Source: Helicobacter muridarum
Lineage (GTDB): Bacteria > Campylobacterota > Campylobacteria > Campylobacterales > Helicobacteraceae
DNA: 64,000 bases
Assembly: GCF_000765805.2 (NCBI RefSeq)
Contig: NZ_JRPD02000004.1
Span: 62,001 to 126,000 of the forward strand
Direction of reading: 5' to 3'
Below, piece by piece: positions 8,218 to 19,500 of the stretch. Below the pieces are notes generated by a model, which ran no database searches, was not told the DNA's origin, and saw only the letters and a program-made list of their open reading frames with translations. The position numbers and the translations under genes are program-made. How positions within the stretch are numbered: position 1 is the stretch's first letter; each line of letters begins with the position of its first letter.

Positions 8218-9678
8218 ATGAAACTATATACTTATTCGGGAGAAACGCCAACAGAAGCACTTAAAAGGGCGCAAGCTATGCATGGAGATGAGGCACTAGT
8301 AGTAGAAAATAAAACAATTCGAAAGAAAACACTAACAGAGCCAGGATTATATGAGATTGTAGTGCAAGTTGATGAAAAAGATGGTGCCAGTCTTAATACT
8401 CAAGAAAAAGAAATAATCCAAAATAGGACAAATAGTATTCAAGAAAGATTAGATAACATAGCGCAAAGAGAACTAGAAAGAAAAAGAGCTCAGAAGAACC
8501 AGAGCTTTTTTGATGAAAACATTAGTAATCAGCTAAGTCGTGCTGTGCGTGAGATTTCTGAACTATCAAATGAGATAGAAAATGATGATGTAAAACTAAA
8601 CTTTAGTAATAATGTTTTGAGAAATCAAAATCTACTTCCTTCTCAACAAGTTGTTCGTCAAACTAATCATCCAATAGCTCAAGCAAGCGACACTATTGGC
8701 AGACTAAATAAGAGAGTTGATACTAAGATTCAAGAAAAGCAGAACCTAAGAAATAGGGATAGCAGCAATGTAGATGAGTTAAGAGGCATAAAGCAAGAAC
8801 TAGACAAGCTAAATGATAAATTAAAGCTTATACAGAATATGGTATGGGAAGATAGAAGCCCGAAGAATGAAGGGATAAATATACCATATGAGTTTGCAGA
8901 GATATATCGTATAGCCAAGACAAGCGGCATTATTAACGCACATCTTGATGCAATAATGAGTTTAAGCCTAGAGCTTATGCCTCTTAAAATGAGGGAAAAT
9001 TCGTTAACTATTAAGCGTTACTTTAGAGAAGTATTACGCAAAATGATATATTGCAGACCTGAAAGCAAAGACACGACAAAGAAAATCATGATGCTTGTTG
9101 GTCCAACTGGCGTAGGCAAGACTACTGCACTAGCAAAGCTAGCAGCAAGATTCTCATTAGAAAAAAAAGCAAAAGTTGGAATTATAACCCTTGATAGTTA
9201 CAGAATTGGAGCATTAGAGCAACTCGAATGGTATGCAGAACGAATGAGAATTAGCATACAAATGGTAATAGCTCCTGAAGATTTTTTAAAGGCCCTTGAT
9301 TCTTTGCGCTATTGTGATTACATATTAATAGATACAGCTGGTAGAAGTCAAAATGACAGTGAGAAGATATCACAAATTAAAAAATATCTTCAAAGTGATT
9401 ATAAAATTAACACATCTCTTGTCATGAGTGCTACTACAAAGTTTGAAGATCTGCGCGACATCTATGATGCATTTGGAATACTAAATCTAGATACACTAAT
9501 ATTTAGCAAACTAGATGAGAGTAGAGGTCTTGGGAATATATTTTCATTGGCATATGAAACAAAAAAACCAATTAGTTATTTTTCAGTTGGACAAGAAGTC
9601 CCAACAGACTTAGTTGTAGCTACCAATGAATCACTAGTTGATTGGCTATTAGATGGCTTTATCAACCCAAATTCATAA
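8218..9678 (+). CDS. flhF: FlhF, signal-recognition-particle-type GTPase for flagellar placement
   Basis: 486 residues. The variable basic N-terminal part runs to about residue 225, followed by the NG GTPase domain with Walker A GPTGVGKTTALAKLA (about 294-308), ITLDSYRIGALEQL and DTAGRS (about 371). FlhF directs polar flagellum assembly and, in Campylobacterota, influences flagellar gene expression. It is translationally close to folK (three-base gap). In H. pylori flhG (ylxH) and fliA follow; here mtnN follows instead. Confidence 0.93.
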   Translation: MKLYTYSGETPTEALKRAQAMHGDEALVVENKTIRKKTLTEPGLYEIVVQVDEKDGASLNTQEKEIIQNRTNSIQERLDNIAQRELERKRAQKNQSFFDENISNQLSRAVREISELSNEIENDDVKLNFSNNVLRNQNLLPSQQVVRQTNHPIAQASDTIGRLNKRVDTKIQEKQNLRNRDSSNVDELRGIKQELDKLNDKLKLIQNMVWEDRSPKNEGINIPYEFAEIYRIAKTSGIINAHLDAIMSLSLELMPLKMRENSLTIKRYFREVLRKMIYCRPESKDTTKKIMMLVGPTGVGKTTALAKLAARFSLEKKAKVGIITLDSYRIGALEQLEWYAERMRISIQMVIAPEDFLKALDSLRYCDYILIDTAGRSQNDSEKISQIKKYLQSDYKINTSLVMSATTKFEDLRDIYDAFGILNLDTLIFSKLDESRGLGNIFSLAYETKKPISYFSVGQEVPTDLVVATNESLVDWLLDGFINPNS

Positions 9679-9730
9679 GGATTTAGAAAGCGAATTTGAA
9701 ATGCTTGTCATATTTGCATAAAGGAGCATC

Positions 9731-10432
9731 ATGACTATTGGAATTATAGGAGCAATGAAAGAGGAAATCGCACCCCTTATTGGGAAATATAATAACCACA
9801 AAGAAACAACCATAGGTGGCAACACCTACTACAATATAAAGTATAACGAGCACAATATAATCATAGCGTATAGCAAAATAGGCAAGGTGCATTCAGCAAT
9901 TAGCGCGTTAGTGATGATTTTACATTTTGACTGCAAAATCATTATTTTTAGTGGTGTAGCCGGAGCATTAACAAAGGATTTAAGAGTTGGGGACTTGGTT
10001 GTAGCAACTAAGTTATGCCAGCACGATGTAGATATTTCAGCTTTCGGACACGCATTAGGATTTATCCCGGAAGGCAAACTATTTTATGATGGAGATTCTA
10101 ATTTAAGAAAGCTAGCCAATGAAATTGGCAAAGATATGGGTATTGAAATTAAAGAAGGGATTATTGCAAGTGGAGACCAATTTATAGCAAATCAAAATAG
10201 AAAAGAATTTATTATTAGCAAGTTTAATGCCATTGCAGTAGAGATGGAGGGAGCTAGTGTAGCTTGTGTATGTGATAATTTTGGGATTCCATTTTGCGTC
10301 TTTAGATCTATTAGCGATGCTGCAGATATGGATGCTAGTATTAGCTTTGATGAATTTTTGGATTCAAGCGCAAAAATTAGCGCGGATTTTGTAAGCAGAA
10401 TGATAGATAAGATTTTAAACCAACATATATAA
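9731..10432 (+). CDS. mtnN: MTA/SAH nucleosidase, also aminofutalosine hydrolase
   Basis: 233 residues, normal length. It cleaves methylthioadenosine and S-adenosylhomocysteine, and in Helicobacter and Campylobacter also 6-amino-6-deoxyfutalosine in menaquinone synthesis (established for this family; gene also called pfs or mqnB). Visible motifs: IGAMKEEIAPL with the catalytic Glu near residue 12, FSGVAGAL, SGDQFI, AVEMEGAS (about 169-176) for ribose binding, and RSISDAAD with the catalytic Asp near 197. AAGGAG precedes the ATG. It lies 52 bases after flhF and may be co-transcribed. Confidence 0.93.
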   Translation: MTIGIIGAMKEEIAPLIGKYNNHKETTIGGNTYYNIKYNEHNIIIAYSKIGKVHSAISALVMILHFDCKIIIFSGVAGALTKDLRVGDLVVATKLCQHDVDISAFGHALGFIPEGKLFYDGDSNLRKLANEIGKDMGIEIKEGIIASGDQFIANQNRKEFIISKFNAIAVEMEGASVACVCDNFGIPFCVFRSISDAADMDASISFDEFLDSSAKISADFVSRMIDKILNQHI

Positions 10433-10529
10433 AAACCTTAGCTTAAAATATATAATGATTATCTCTATATAAGATGATATTGCAATAATTATAGGCTATA
10501 CAACTAGAATAATTATTAAGGAAGCATTA

Positions 10530-12725
10530 ATGATGGAATTATTAATTGAGATTCTAATAGAGGAGTTACCAGCCATTCCTTTATTAAATAATCTTAACTC
10601 ATGTAAAGAGAAATGGAATGAGATTCTAAAACAAAATAGACTAGAATCAAAGTTTGATTTTTTTTATACTCCAAGAAGACTAGTCATTATTCATAGAAAT
10701 TTTCCAGCAAGGCAAGAAGACTCTATTATTTCTTTATATGGACCGCCAAGCAATATAGCTTACAAAGAAGACAAAACACCTTCAAAAGCATTATTAAGCT
10801 TTCTATCTAAAAATAATATAAAGCAAGAACATATTACAACTAAAATTAAAAATAAAAAAGAAATAATCTATATAGAAAAGGTTTCACAAGGGATAGAATC
10901 AAAAAAGCTTCTAAGCAATATGGTTATAGAATGGTTAAACAGTTTACACTTTGGGAAAAACATGAGATGGGGGGATAATACTCAAAGCTTTATTAGACCA
11001 ATTAGAAATATCTGCATTTTACTCAACAACAACCTAATTCCTTGTAATGCCTATGGCGTGCAAGGAAGCAACATAATAACTCCACATAGGCAAGCTAGAA
11101 TTAAATACGATTCAGTAAAATCAAACGATAATCTTAGAGCTAATAGTATAGATTCCTATATTCATATTTTACGTAATAATGGGGTTGTGCTAGACCAACA
11201 AGAACGTAAGGATATAATTATCAAAGCTTTCAAAACGATAGAAGATAAGCATAATGTGCAAATTGAAATTGACAAAGAATTGCTAGATGAAGTAATAGCT
11301 ATCACCGAATATCCAACCGTGCTATTAGGACGTTTTGATAATAAATTTTTAGAGATTCCAAAGGAAGTAATCATCACCTCTATGAAGGAAAATCAACGAT
11401 ATTTTTCCATATATAATGGAACAAAGCCTCAAAACTTTGAATCTAAAACTAACAATTTATATGCTGGATTCATTGTCGTTAGCAATGCTTTTATGGGGAA
11501 TTTTGACTTGATTTTAAAAGGAAATGAAAAAGTTCTTCGAGCAAGATTAGAAGATGCCCTATTCTTCTATCGTAATGATATAAAGGCAAATATGAACTTT
11601 GGTAGCCTCACAAATATTGGTTTTATAGATGGAGCTGGAAATCTTCAAGACAAAGTAGAGCGTGAGGTGATTTTGGTAGAAAAGCTTTTGTATGCAATCA
11701 AAGAACAATGTTCAGAAGCATCAAATAAACAAAAAGCAACTCTTGAAATAGATATTAACAAAGACTTACAAAGTATTATAAAAACATTATATCATGCTAA
11801 AAATGACTTATTATCTCAAACTGTTGGAGAATTCCCAGAACTACAAGGAATCATGGGCGCGAATTTTGCCTCTATTATTGGCTTTAATGAAAGAGAGTGC
11901 CTTGCAATAAGAGAACAATATCTCCCACATGGAAAGGATTTGTCCTTGCCTAGTTCTAATTTTAGTGCAATTATCAATCTTGCTATAAAACTTGACACCA
12001 TATTTACATTGTTTCATTTAAAAAAGATTCCTACTGGCTCAAAAGATCCATTTGCCTTGCGTAGACAAACAAGCGCATTTCTTAGAATATGTGTAAAATT
12101 TAACTATAATCTAAAAATATCTGATATTTGCAACTTAGCTATGAATAGCAAAGATTATGCGAATCTCGATTCTAAAATATTAAATGAATTCATATTAGAG
12201 CGCATTTATGGAATCTGTAACCATATAAATCCAAGTATTGTACGGGCTGTATTGAAACTTAATATTGGAATTGTAGACATGTTTTATAGAATCTATGCCC
12301 TAAATAACTATTGCGATAAGATTGATATAAGGTCTGTTATTAGCACATTTAAGCGGGTAGCAAATATTTTAAATTCAACCGTTGATACAAAAAACATGAT
12401 TAATGCAGAACTATTCGAAGAAAGCGAAAGAGAGTTATATAACAATCTCCTAGTATACAAACAACAAAAAAAACAAATAATCCTAGAGCATAATAGCGAT
12501 ATATCGCCATTAAATGCGCAGGATTTCTTGCATCAAGAATATATCAAGAATCTAGTAATGCAACTAGAGTTATTATTTAGCCTTAAGAAAAACCTTGACG
12601 ATGTTTTTGAGAATGTCCTTATTAATTGTGAAAATTTAAAATTACGTGAAAATAGAATTAGCCTAATCCAAGACGTATTTAATGAATTTCTAGAATTTGG
12701 CGATATGTGCCAAATCGCAATATAG
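10530..12725 (+). CDS. glyS: Glycyl-tRNA synthetase beta subunit
   Basis: 731 residues, slightly longer than usual. The N-terminus LIEILIEELPAIPLL is the family hallmark, with KNMRWGDNTQSFIRPIRNI (about 145-163), KVLRARLEDALFFY and the GSKDPFALRRQTSAFLRI segment near residue 505. The beta subunit joins the catalytic alpha subunit (GlyQ) to charge tRNA-Gly and binds the tRNA. glyQ is not in this window, which is normal in this phylum where the two genes are apart. AAGGA seven bases before the first of two adjacent ATGs. Confidence 0.95.
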   Translation: MMELLIEILIEELPAIPLLNNLNSCKEKWNEILKQNRLESKFDFFYTPRRLVIIHRNFPARQEDSIISLYGPPSNIAYKEDKTPSKALLSFLSKNNIKQEHITTKIKNKKEIIYIEKVSQGIESKKLLSNMVIEWLNSLHFGKNMRWGDNTQSFIRPIRNICILLNNNLIPCNAYGVQGSNIITPHRQARIKYDSVKSNDNLRANSIDSYIHILRNNGVVLDQQERKDIIIKAFKTIEDKHNVQIEIDKELLDEVIAITEYPTVLLGRFDNKFLEIPKEVIITSMKENQRYFSIYNGTKPQNFESKTNNLYAGFIVVSNAFMGNFDLILKGNEKVLRARLEDALFFYRNDIKANMNFGSLTNIGFIDGAGNLQDKVEREVILVEKLLYAIKEQCSEASNKQKATLEIDINKDLQSIIKTLYHAKNDLLSQTVGEFPELQGIMGANFASIIGFNERECLAIREQYLPHGKDLSLPSSNFSAIINLAIKLDTIFTLFHLKKIPTGSKDPFALRRQTSAFLRICVKFNYNLKISDICNLAMNSKDYANLDSKILNEFILERIYGICNHINPSIVRAVLKLNIGIVDMFYRIYALNNYCDKIDIRSVISTFKRVANILNSTVDTKNMINAELFEESERELYNNLLVYKQQKKQIILEHNSDISPLNAQDFLHQEYIKNLVMQLELLFSLKKNLDDVFENVLINCENLKLRENRISLIQDVFNEFLEFGDMCQIAI

Positions 12726-12788
12726 CTTTTTATACCATAGGTTGATATTATCTACTTATAGCATTATATTTTCTAAAATATTAAATAT

Positions 12789-12826
12789 GCCCATAGTTAG
12801 TAGATTTATGATATATCAATATGGGC
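12789..12826. terminator. Possible bidirectional terminator between glyS and fabH
   Basis: GCCCATA (12789-12795) and its complement TATGGGC (12820-12826) flank a 24-base loop in the 207-base gap between two converging genes. Position fits a shared terminator, but the stem is short, the loop long and the following T-run poor. Confidence 0.3.
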
Positions 12827-12932
12827 TAAATTGATATTTTTAGATTAATAAGTTAAAATTAATTTTTAACCATCTAAGCTACTACCCAATATAACTTAGT
12901 AAAATTATCATGAAATACAAAATATATAAAAT

Positions 12933-13958
12933 CTAGTCTGCAAAATCAGCATAAACAAGCGCGCTACCCCAAGTAAACCCAGCACCAAAAGCATCCAATA
13001 ATAACAAATCCCGATTCTTAAACATGCCATGAGTATAGGCAAAATCCAAAGCCATAGGAATACTAGCCGCGGAAGTATTGCCATATTTCTGAACAGTTAA
13101 AACAATTTTTTCATCTGGTAACTCAAGCGAATTAGCTATTGCTTGTATGATTCTTAAATTAGCTTGATGGGGTACAAAATAATCTAGTTCATTTGGTAAA
13201 ATATTATGCTTTTGTAACATATATTTTGCGTCCTTGCTTATAGTTCGAACAGCAACTTTAAATACTTCATTGCCCTTCATTCTAAGAAATTGATTTTCTG
13301 TCTCTTTCTCCTCTATTATTCCATCTAATATAGATATATCTGATTGAAAATTATTTGGCATATTATTGCTTTTAGGAGTATAAAGCAAATGCGAAAAATC
13401 ACCATTTGAAGAGATATGAACGTCTTTTATGCCAACTTTATCACCTTGACCAATTACACAAGCCCCTGCTCCATCTCCAAAAAGTACGCAAGTGCTTCTA
13501 TCTGTGAAATCCAAAATTGAGCTTATTTTTTCCGCACCCACTACCAATACATTATTATAGGCACCGCTCTCTATGTATGACTTTGCCATAGACAGACAAT
13601 AAACAAAACCAGAACAAGCTGCAGTAATATCAAATGCTGGAATATCCTTCATTCCCAACTTAGAAGCAATAATACAAGCAGTAGATGGCATACCAAAAAA
13701 ATCTGGGCTAATACTAGCACAAAGTATAATGTCAATATCACTTGAACTCAAATTAGCTCTTTTTATAGCCAATTTGGCCGCTTCTACACCCAAATCGCTA
13801 CTTTTCAGATGGCTAGGAGCAAAATAACGTGTATTTATACCTGTTCTTTGCACAATCCATTCATCACTTGTTTCCAAAAAACTTGTAAAAAATTTATTTG
13901 GAACGCAACGACTGGGCACATAAGAGGCAATAGATTTCATAGAAGCATAAACTGACAT
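12933..13958 (-). CDS. fabH: FabH, beta-ketoacyl-ACP synthase III
   Basis: 341 residues from the ATG at 13958, chosen because AAGGAA lies six bases upstream and relatives start with the same [11 protein letters not shown]-type segment; a longer frame begins inside plsX and is unlikely. FabH condenses acetyl-CoA with malonyl-ACP to start fatty-acid synthesis. Motifs: [15 protein letters not shown], the active-site Cys in [13 protein letters not shown], the catalytic His in [11 protein letters not shown], and Asn in [14 protein letters not shown]. Last gene of the yceD-rpmF-plsX-fabH run, 55 bases after plsX. Confidence 0.95.
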   Translation of the reverse strand: MSVYASMKSIASYVPSRCVPNKFFTSFLETSDEWIVQRTGINTRYFAPSHLKSSDLGVEAAKLAIKRANLSSSDIDIILCASISPDFFGMPSTACIIASKLGMKDIPAFDITAACSGFVYCLSMAKSYIESGAYNNVLVVGAEKISSILDFTDRSTCVLFGDGAGACVIGQGDKVGIKDVHISSNGDFSHLLYTPKSNNMPNNFQSDISILDGIIEEKETENQFLRMKGNEVFKVAVRTISKDAKYMLQKHNILPNELDYFVPHQANLRIIQAIANSLELPDEKIVLTVQKYGNTSAASIPMALDFAYTHGMFKNRDLLLLDAFGAGFTWGSALVYADFAD

Positions 13959-14013
13959 GCTGATTCCTTGTTTTGATATTGAAGCATAGCACTTAGACCT
14001 ACTTAAACTAGCC

Positions 14014-15015
14014 TTATTTATTTTGATTAAAAGCTTCCTGAATGATGTCGCATACCATAGTTTCACAACCTACGACAGCCTGATATATTGCACATTCAAT
14101 AGCTCTAGCATTACTTTTACCATGACTAACAATCACTGGCTTCTTAACCCCAAGCAATGGGGCACCACCATATTCCGCATAATCTATCTTTTTCTTTAAA
14201 GAAGAAAAGGCTTGCTTCATGAACAAATAACCAAACATGCTAAAAAATGACTTTCTAACTTGTTCTTTTAGTATGATACCAATAGAACTAGCTACACCCT
14301 CACTAGCTTTTAAAACAAGATTACCCATAAAGCCGTCGCAAACTATAACATCTACACTACCATTAAAAATATCAGAACCCTCAACATTGCCCTTGAAAAA
14401 ATCATAGTGTTTCAACATCTTAAATGCTTCTTTCGTTAATTCGTTGCCTTTAGAATCTTCCTCTCCATTAGAAAGCAAACCAACTCTAGGGCTAGAATAT
14501 CCTAAAACCTTTTTAGCATAGTGAAACCCCATAATAGCAAAATCTAAGAGATATTCAGGTTTACAATCTGTATTTGCTCCTGCATCAAGAATAATGCTTG
14601 GGTTAGAGGTAATCGTTGGCATACAAGTACAAATTGCAGGTCTAGAAACACCAGGTATCCTGCCGATCTGTAAAGTGGCAAGACTCATGGTCGCTCCACT
14701 ATGCCCCGCACTCACACAAGCATCAGCCTCACCTTTTTTTAATAATTGTATAGCTTGATATATTGAAGTATCTACGCGTTTATTGGCTATACTAGCGGAC
14801 TCTGTCATTTGCATAAAATCATTGGTATGGACTATTTGTATTCTCTGTAAGATAGCATTAGGCAAATGTTTAGAATCAACAAATGGCTTTAATAGTAGCT
14901 CATCACCCACTAATAAGGCATGAAAATTCTTATTCTCCAATGAACTAAGCAAGCCATCAACAACAGGTGCTATACCATTATCAGCCCCCATTGCGTCCAA
15001 TACGATTCGTAGCAT
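14014..15015 (-). CDS. plsX: PlsX, phosphate acyltransferase
   Basis: 333 residues. PlsX converts acyl-ACP to acyl-phosphate for phospholipid synthesis at the membrane. The start [20 protein letters not shown], the [20 protein letters not shown] stretch and [19 protein letters not shown] are family signatures. It starts six bases after the rpmF stop, with AGGG upstream, and precedes fabH: the standard bacterial cluster. Confidence 0.95.
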   Translation of the reverse strand: MLRIVLDAMGADNGIAPVVDGLLSSLENKNFHALLVGDELLLKPFVDSKHLPNAILQRIQIVHTNDFMQMTESASIANKRVDTSIYQAIQLLKKGEADACVSAGHSGATMSLATLQIGRIPGVSRPAICTCMPTITSNPSIILDAGANTDCKPEYLLDFAIMGFHYAKKVLGYSSPRVGLLSNGEEDSKGNELTKEAFKMLKHYDFFKGNVEGSDIFNGSVDVIVCDGFMGNLVLKASEGVASSIGIILKEQVRKSFFSMFGYLFMKQAFSSLKKKIDYAEYGGAPLLGVKKPVIVSHGKSNARAIECAIYQAVVGCETMVCDIIQEAFNQNK

Positions 15016-15021
15016 AACGCC

Positions 15022-15171
15022 CTATTTATATGTCTGTGTAAATTTATTAATAAAGTGAGGAAGTTTCCAACTACCATCTTTATCTTTAATAGGTTTTGCC
15101 AAAGATACACTATAATGCGTGCGCCTCTTCGCCGCCCTTGTTTTACTAACTCTTCTCTTAGGAACTGCCAT
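15022..15171 (-). CDS. rpmF: Ribosomal protein bL32
   Basis: 49 residues, basic, beginning [20 protein letters not shown], which is the typical L32 N-terminus. I see none of the zinc-binding cysteines found in some L32 proteins, so this is the zinc-free type usual in Campylobacterota. Start ATG at 15169-15171, stop TAG at 15022-15024. It is two bases after yceD and six before plsX, the conserved order. Confidence 0.95.
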   Translation of the reverse strand: MAVPKRRVSKTRAAKRRTHYSVSLAKPIKDKDGSWKLPHFINKFTQTYK

Positions 15172-15173
15172 AA

Positions 15174-15557
15174 CTACTCCTTAATATTATAATCTAGGCG
15201 AATGGATTCTACTTCGCCTTGCAATATGAAGCCAAAATCTATAAATCCATCAAAAAACTCTATAACCTCTAACGGATCAATATCTGATGTTTGACTTTGT
15301 ATATCCCAGACTCCATCTGAAAAATACAAAGTCAAATCTTGCCTTATAGTTTTAAAAAAGAGATCACTACTCAACACACAAACTAATTTAAGTCTAGCAC
15401 AAAATTCCCCTTGAAATTTAATAATTCTAGAATCCACCCTTTCTATACTGCCAACTAAAGATGCACTTTCATCTGATTCTAAGAATCCAGAATCGCTACT
15501 ACAAGTAAAATCTATCTTCCTTGGATTAGAAAGCACTTTTCTAAACTCTATCCTCAT
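15174..15557 (-). CDS. yceD: YceD (DUF177) family protein
   Basis: 127 residues, acidic, with FxxxxLxL beta segments and the closing [17 protein letters not shown] region of the DUF177 family. In other bacteria YceD sits upstream of rpmF and is linked to 23S rRNA processing. The cysteine pair found in some relatives is not evident. Gene order yceD-rpmF supports the call. It is 257 bases from ndk; that gap holds no gene I can support. Confidence 0.85.
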   Translation of the reverse strand: MRIEFRKVLSNPRKIDFTCSSDSGFLESDESASLVGSIERVDSRIIKFQGEFCARLKLVCVLSSDLFFKTIRQDLTLYFSDGVWDIQSQTSDIDPLEVIEFFDGFIDFGFILQGEVESIRLDYNIKE

Positions 15558-15814
15558 TATGATACCTTATATCAATACCATAGAAAATAAATCTAAAACT
15601 TTAATCTACACAATGTGTATCAAGTTTATAACTACAAACCAAAATCTGCTAAGAAAATCTTAAGTAATCTTTTAGGACTAATAATCAATCTAAAATAAAA
15701 TCATCATCAAATCAAAACAATAAGAATAAAGCTTCTTAACGTTTAAGGCTGTCTAAAGATTCTAAAATATAATTAAACATAGAAATAAGGTTCAAAAAGA
15801 CTTACACCAAACTC

Positions 15815-16228
15815 TTAAAAAATTTCACGTCTAGCGAAGAAGAAAGAAATCTCAATAGCTGCATTATCTTTAGAATCGCTTCCATGCACAGCATTTTCAT
15901 CAATGCTATCAGCAAAATCAGCACGGATTGTTCCAGCTTGTGCTTCTTTTGGATTCGTAGATCCCATTAATTCCCTATTCTTAGCTATAGCATCGCTGCC
16001 TTCTAGAATCATAACAACAACAGGTCCACTAACCATAAAATCTACTAAATCCTTAAAAAAGGGCCTATCTTTATGTATAGCATAAAATTCGCCAGCCTCT
16101 TCTTTACTCAAATGCAGCTTTTTTATAGCAGCAATTCTTAAGCCGTTCTCCTCGAAACGTGAAATTATCTTACCAACCAATTGTTTCCTCACAGCATCAG
16201 GCTTAATAATAGATAATGTTTGTTCCAT
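15815..16228 (-). CDS. ndk: Nucleoside diphosphate kinase
   Basis: 137 residues from the ATG at 16228, the normal length. Ndk transfers phosphate from ATP to other NDPs through a phospho-His. Motifs: [12 protein letters not shown] at the N-terminus, [18 protein letters not shown], and NAVHGSDS with the active-site His near residue 117. A longer frame upstream (to 16303) would enter the palindromic region and is not supported. The order ndk-yceD-rpmF-plsX-fabH is as in H. pylori. Its promoter may lie inside the 59-bp palindrome described separately. Confidence 0.95.
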   Translation of the reverse strand: MEQTLSIIKPDAVRKQLVGKIISRFEENGLRIAAIKKLHLSKEEAGEFYAIHKDRPFFKDLVDFMVSGPVVVMILEGSDAIAKNRELMGSTNPKEAQAGTIRADFADSIDENAVHGSDSKDNAAIEISFFFARREIF

Positions 16229-16285
16229 ATTCTCAATATTCCTTAAATTAAATAATAACGAACACATCATCAAATATAGATAGAT

Positions 16286-16344
16286 GGCATAGTTAAGAAT
16301 CAATATAATACAAACTTTGTATTATATTGATTCTTAACTATGCC
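16286..16344. repeat. Perfect 59-bp palindrome with a TATAAT box in each arm
   Basis: Two 29-base arms (16286-16314 and 16316-16344) are exact reverse complements around a single central C at 16315. The core reads AATACAAA-C-TTTGTATT. By symmetry TATAAT appears on the plus strand at 16304-16309 and on the minus strand at 16321-16326, facing mfd and ndk respectively. It could be a symmetric bidirectional promoter or operator, or the remnant of a mobile repeat. There is no T-run to suggest a terminator, and it is upstream of both genes. Confidence 0.9.
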
Positions 16345-16461
16345 AAGTTCGTTGTTTAAGTGAAGTTAGATTCTACACTAAAAACAATCAAAAATCAAGT
16401 TTTAACCAAATAAAAGATAATTTAGCTACAAATATAAATCCTATGCCATCTATCTATCTGT

Positions 16462-16467
16462 TATAAT
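16462..16467 (+). promoter_or_regulatory. Candidate -10 box of mfd
   Basis: TATAAT 87 bases before the mfd ATG, in a T/A-rich context and just after the second GATAGATGGCATAG inverted-repeat arm. Confidence 0.4.
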
Positions 16468-16554
16468 TATATATTTTACACAATACGCTTTTTACAATCA
16501 ATTATTTCATTAAAATTTATATATGCTAATCCAAGATACGCAAGGAAGTAGTCT

Positions 16555-19500
16555 ATGTCTCTTTTTCAAGCAAATATACAAAGTATTATTTATGAATCTT
16601 TTGCCAAGCAAGATTCTATGTGCTGCTGCTATTATGCTAATGAAATTAATAATGCAGCTAGCAATAAATCTAGTTGTGTCAAACTACAAGATGTAAACTT
16701 ATTGCACAAATATACAGAAGAATCTCTTAAACAATATAAACCCAAGATTATTCTTTGCGGAAGTGATGAAGCATATTTATGTTATCAAGCTTTAAGTTTC
16801 ATACTATCTCAAAAAAATACAAAAGATGAATTGCTACCAATATTACTACCAGACATTCGTGCAAAACCATTTGATAGCATGCAGAGTTTTTATTCGGAGT
16901 TTAGAGAACTATTTGCTAAACTTTCATTATGGTATAGAAATGATTGTAAACAGATTCTAGTCTCACCTGTCCAAACGCTTATGGCTTTTATGCCAAGTGC
17001 TAATTTACTTAGTTGCTTTAACCTTAGTTTAGGAGAAAATATCGCCAATGCGAACTATCTAAATCAAAGTAGAGATGATAATATTCCATCTAATTTTAAA
17101 AACAGTTATAACATAGAATATAGAACTAATAATTTAGGATTAAATAAACTAGCAGAAAAGCTTTTGCACTATGGCTATGAACATGTAGAAATCGTAGAAA
17201 TGCAAGGAGAGTTTTCTCACAGAGGAGACATTATAGATATATTTATACCAAATACTAATATGCCCGTGCGACTAAGTTTCTTTGATACAGAAATTGAGAG
17301 TATTCGCTATTTTGATTATCAAACACAGCTAAGCAATAAAGAAGAATTAGAATGCATTACAATTTATCCAGCCCTATTTAGCCTTAGTGACACTGATTAC
17401 TTGTTTTTAGAGTCAAAAATTAAGTCCATGGATAACACAAACGATAGCTATCAATATGCAATAGAAAAAAGTATTAATACTGTTGGATTTTGGTTTCTTA
17501 AAGATATTGGCGGTATTAATTTATTAAAGCATTATACGTCTATATTTACTCCAAAAGCAATAATAGAATATAAAGAAAATCTTGAATATATTGATCAAGA
17601 TCTATTACTAAGCGATACAGCCAAGATAAAAGTTCTAAAGAATGCAAAATCCTTTAAAGATATGGATACATTTCGTTTAAGCAATCTGGCAAACACTATT
17701 AGGCTCAATGCAAATAAGCAAATAATGATTCTAAGTCCTACAAATGCTTTGATAAAGAATCTTTTAGATAACAATCAAACACAATATATAGAATCTACAA
17801 AAAATATCAAAAACATTATAACGCCATTTTACTTGCACATACAATCAGAAACACAAATATTCATTAGTCTACAAAAACCACAAAGAATACAAAAAAAAGC
17901 TATAAAGCTAGATTTAGATTCACTAAAGGTTGGTGATTTCGTGGTGCATAACGAATATGGTGTAGGAATCTTCCAAGCAATACAGCAAGTAAGTATTATG
18001 GGTGGATTAAAGGATTTTATTAGCATAACATATGCCAATGATGATAAGTTGCTGTTACCTGTGGAAAATCTAAATATGATTGAAAAATATACCAGCTTTG
18101 ACAATACAATAATCAAACTTGATAAATTGGGTAAATCTAACTTTTTACGGTTAAAAGATTCTATCAAGGAGAGACTACTAGAAATTGCCAATGAAATCAT
18201 TAGAGTGCAAGCACAAAGAGAGCTAAGCAATGGAGCCATTATCTCACTACAATCTCCACAAAATTTAATCGCATACAGTAAGTTTGAAGAAGCAAGAGGA
18301 TTTGAGCTTACAAAAGATCAAGAGGTTGCCATACACGAAAGTTTTAAAGATTTAGCAAGTGGAAAAGTTATGGATAGATTACTTAATGGCGACGTAGGAT
18401 TTGGCAAAACCGAAGTTGCTATGAGTATTTGTTTTGTAAGTGCTATTAATGGATATACAAGTTTTGTGCTTGTGCCTACTACTCTGCTTTGCAACCAGCA
18501 TTTTGATAGTTTTAAAGAAAGAATGAAAAAAATAATATTGCCAAATGGCAAGATAATAGGAATTGCAAAGATTGATAGATTTACAACCCAAAAACAAAAG
18601 GAAATATTACAAAAAGATTTAGCAAATGGAAACATTCATATTGTAATTGGAACTCACGCACTATTTAACCTAGAGGCAAAGAATCTAGGCTTGATAGTCA
18701 TTGATGAAGAGCATAAATTTGGTGTAAAACAAAAAGAGACACTTAAGCAAAAAAGCATTAATACACATGTATTATCAATGTCTGCTACTCCAATTCCTCG
18801 CACTCTCAATATGGCTTACTCAAAACTCAAAGCAATCAGTCATCTACAAACGCCTCCAACATATAAGCAAGAGAATAAGACTTTTGTTAAGCAAAAACAA
18901 GATTCTCTAATTAAGGAAGTTATCATTCGAGAGCTAAGACGCGGTGGACAAGTATTTTACATCTACAACAACATAGCAAGAATGCCAAACATAAAAAAAT
19001 ATTTGCTAGATTTATTGCCAAATCTTAAAATCTTAGTTTTACATTCCCAAGTTAGCCCTAAAGACACAGAAAAAGGCATGCTAGATTTTTTACATAATGA
19101 ATATAATGTCTTACTTTGTACTTCAATAGTGGAATCAGGAATTCATCTGCCAAATGCTAATACCATCATAATAGATAATGCTGAAAACTTTGGCATAGCT
19201 GACTTACATCAATTAAGAGGCAGAGTTGGTAGAGGTAAGGCTGTGGGATTTTGCTATTTTTTGGTGAATGAGAATCTAAATAATGACGCAAAGCAAAGAC
19301 TTTTAGCATTAGAGAAAAACTCATATCTAGGCAGTGGAGCGAATCTTGCTATGCGCGACCTAGAAATTAGAGGAGGTGGGAATCTATTAGGACAAGCGCA
19401 AAGCGGACATATCAAGCAAGTAGGCTTTGGAATGTATGTTCGTATGCTAGAGGAAACATTGCACAGCCTTTTACAAAGTAGCACATATGATAACAAGGTT

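Larger units (their letters stand above)
16229..16554. other. Divergent intergenic region between ndk and mfd
   Basis: 326 bases with no gene. Contents: a perfect 59-bp palindrome (16286-16344), an outer inverted pair AACGAAC (16257-16263) and GTTCGTT (16347-16353), and another inverted pair, GATAGATGGCATAG near 16279 and CTATGCCATCTATC near 16441. TATAAT at 16462-16467 is a likely mfd -10 box. Confidence 0.8.

Noticed and set aside
12933-14066. Longer fabH starting inside plsX (377 residues)
   Set aside because: The extra residues have no match in the family, and the ATG at 13958 has a proper ribosome-binding site.
16229-16303. Longer ndk starting at 16303
   Set aside because: It would run through the palindrome, add 25 hydrophobic residues not in the family, and lacks a good ribosome-binding site.
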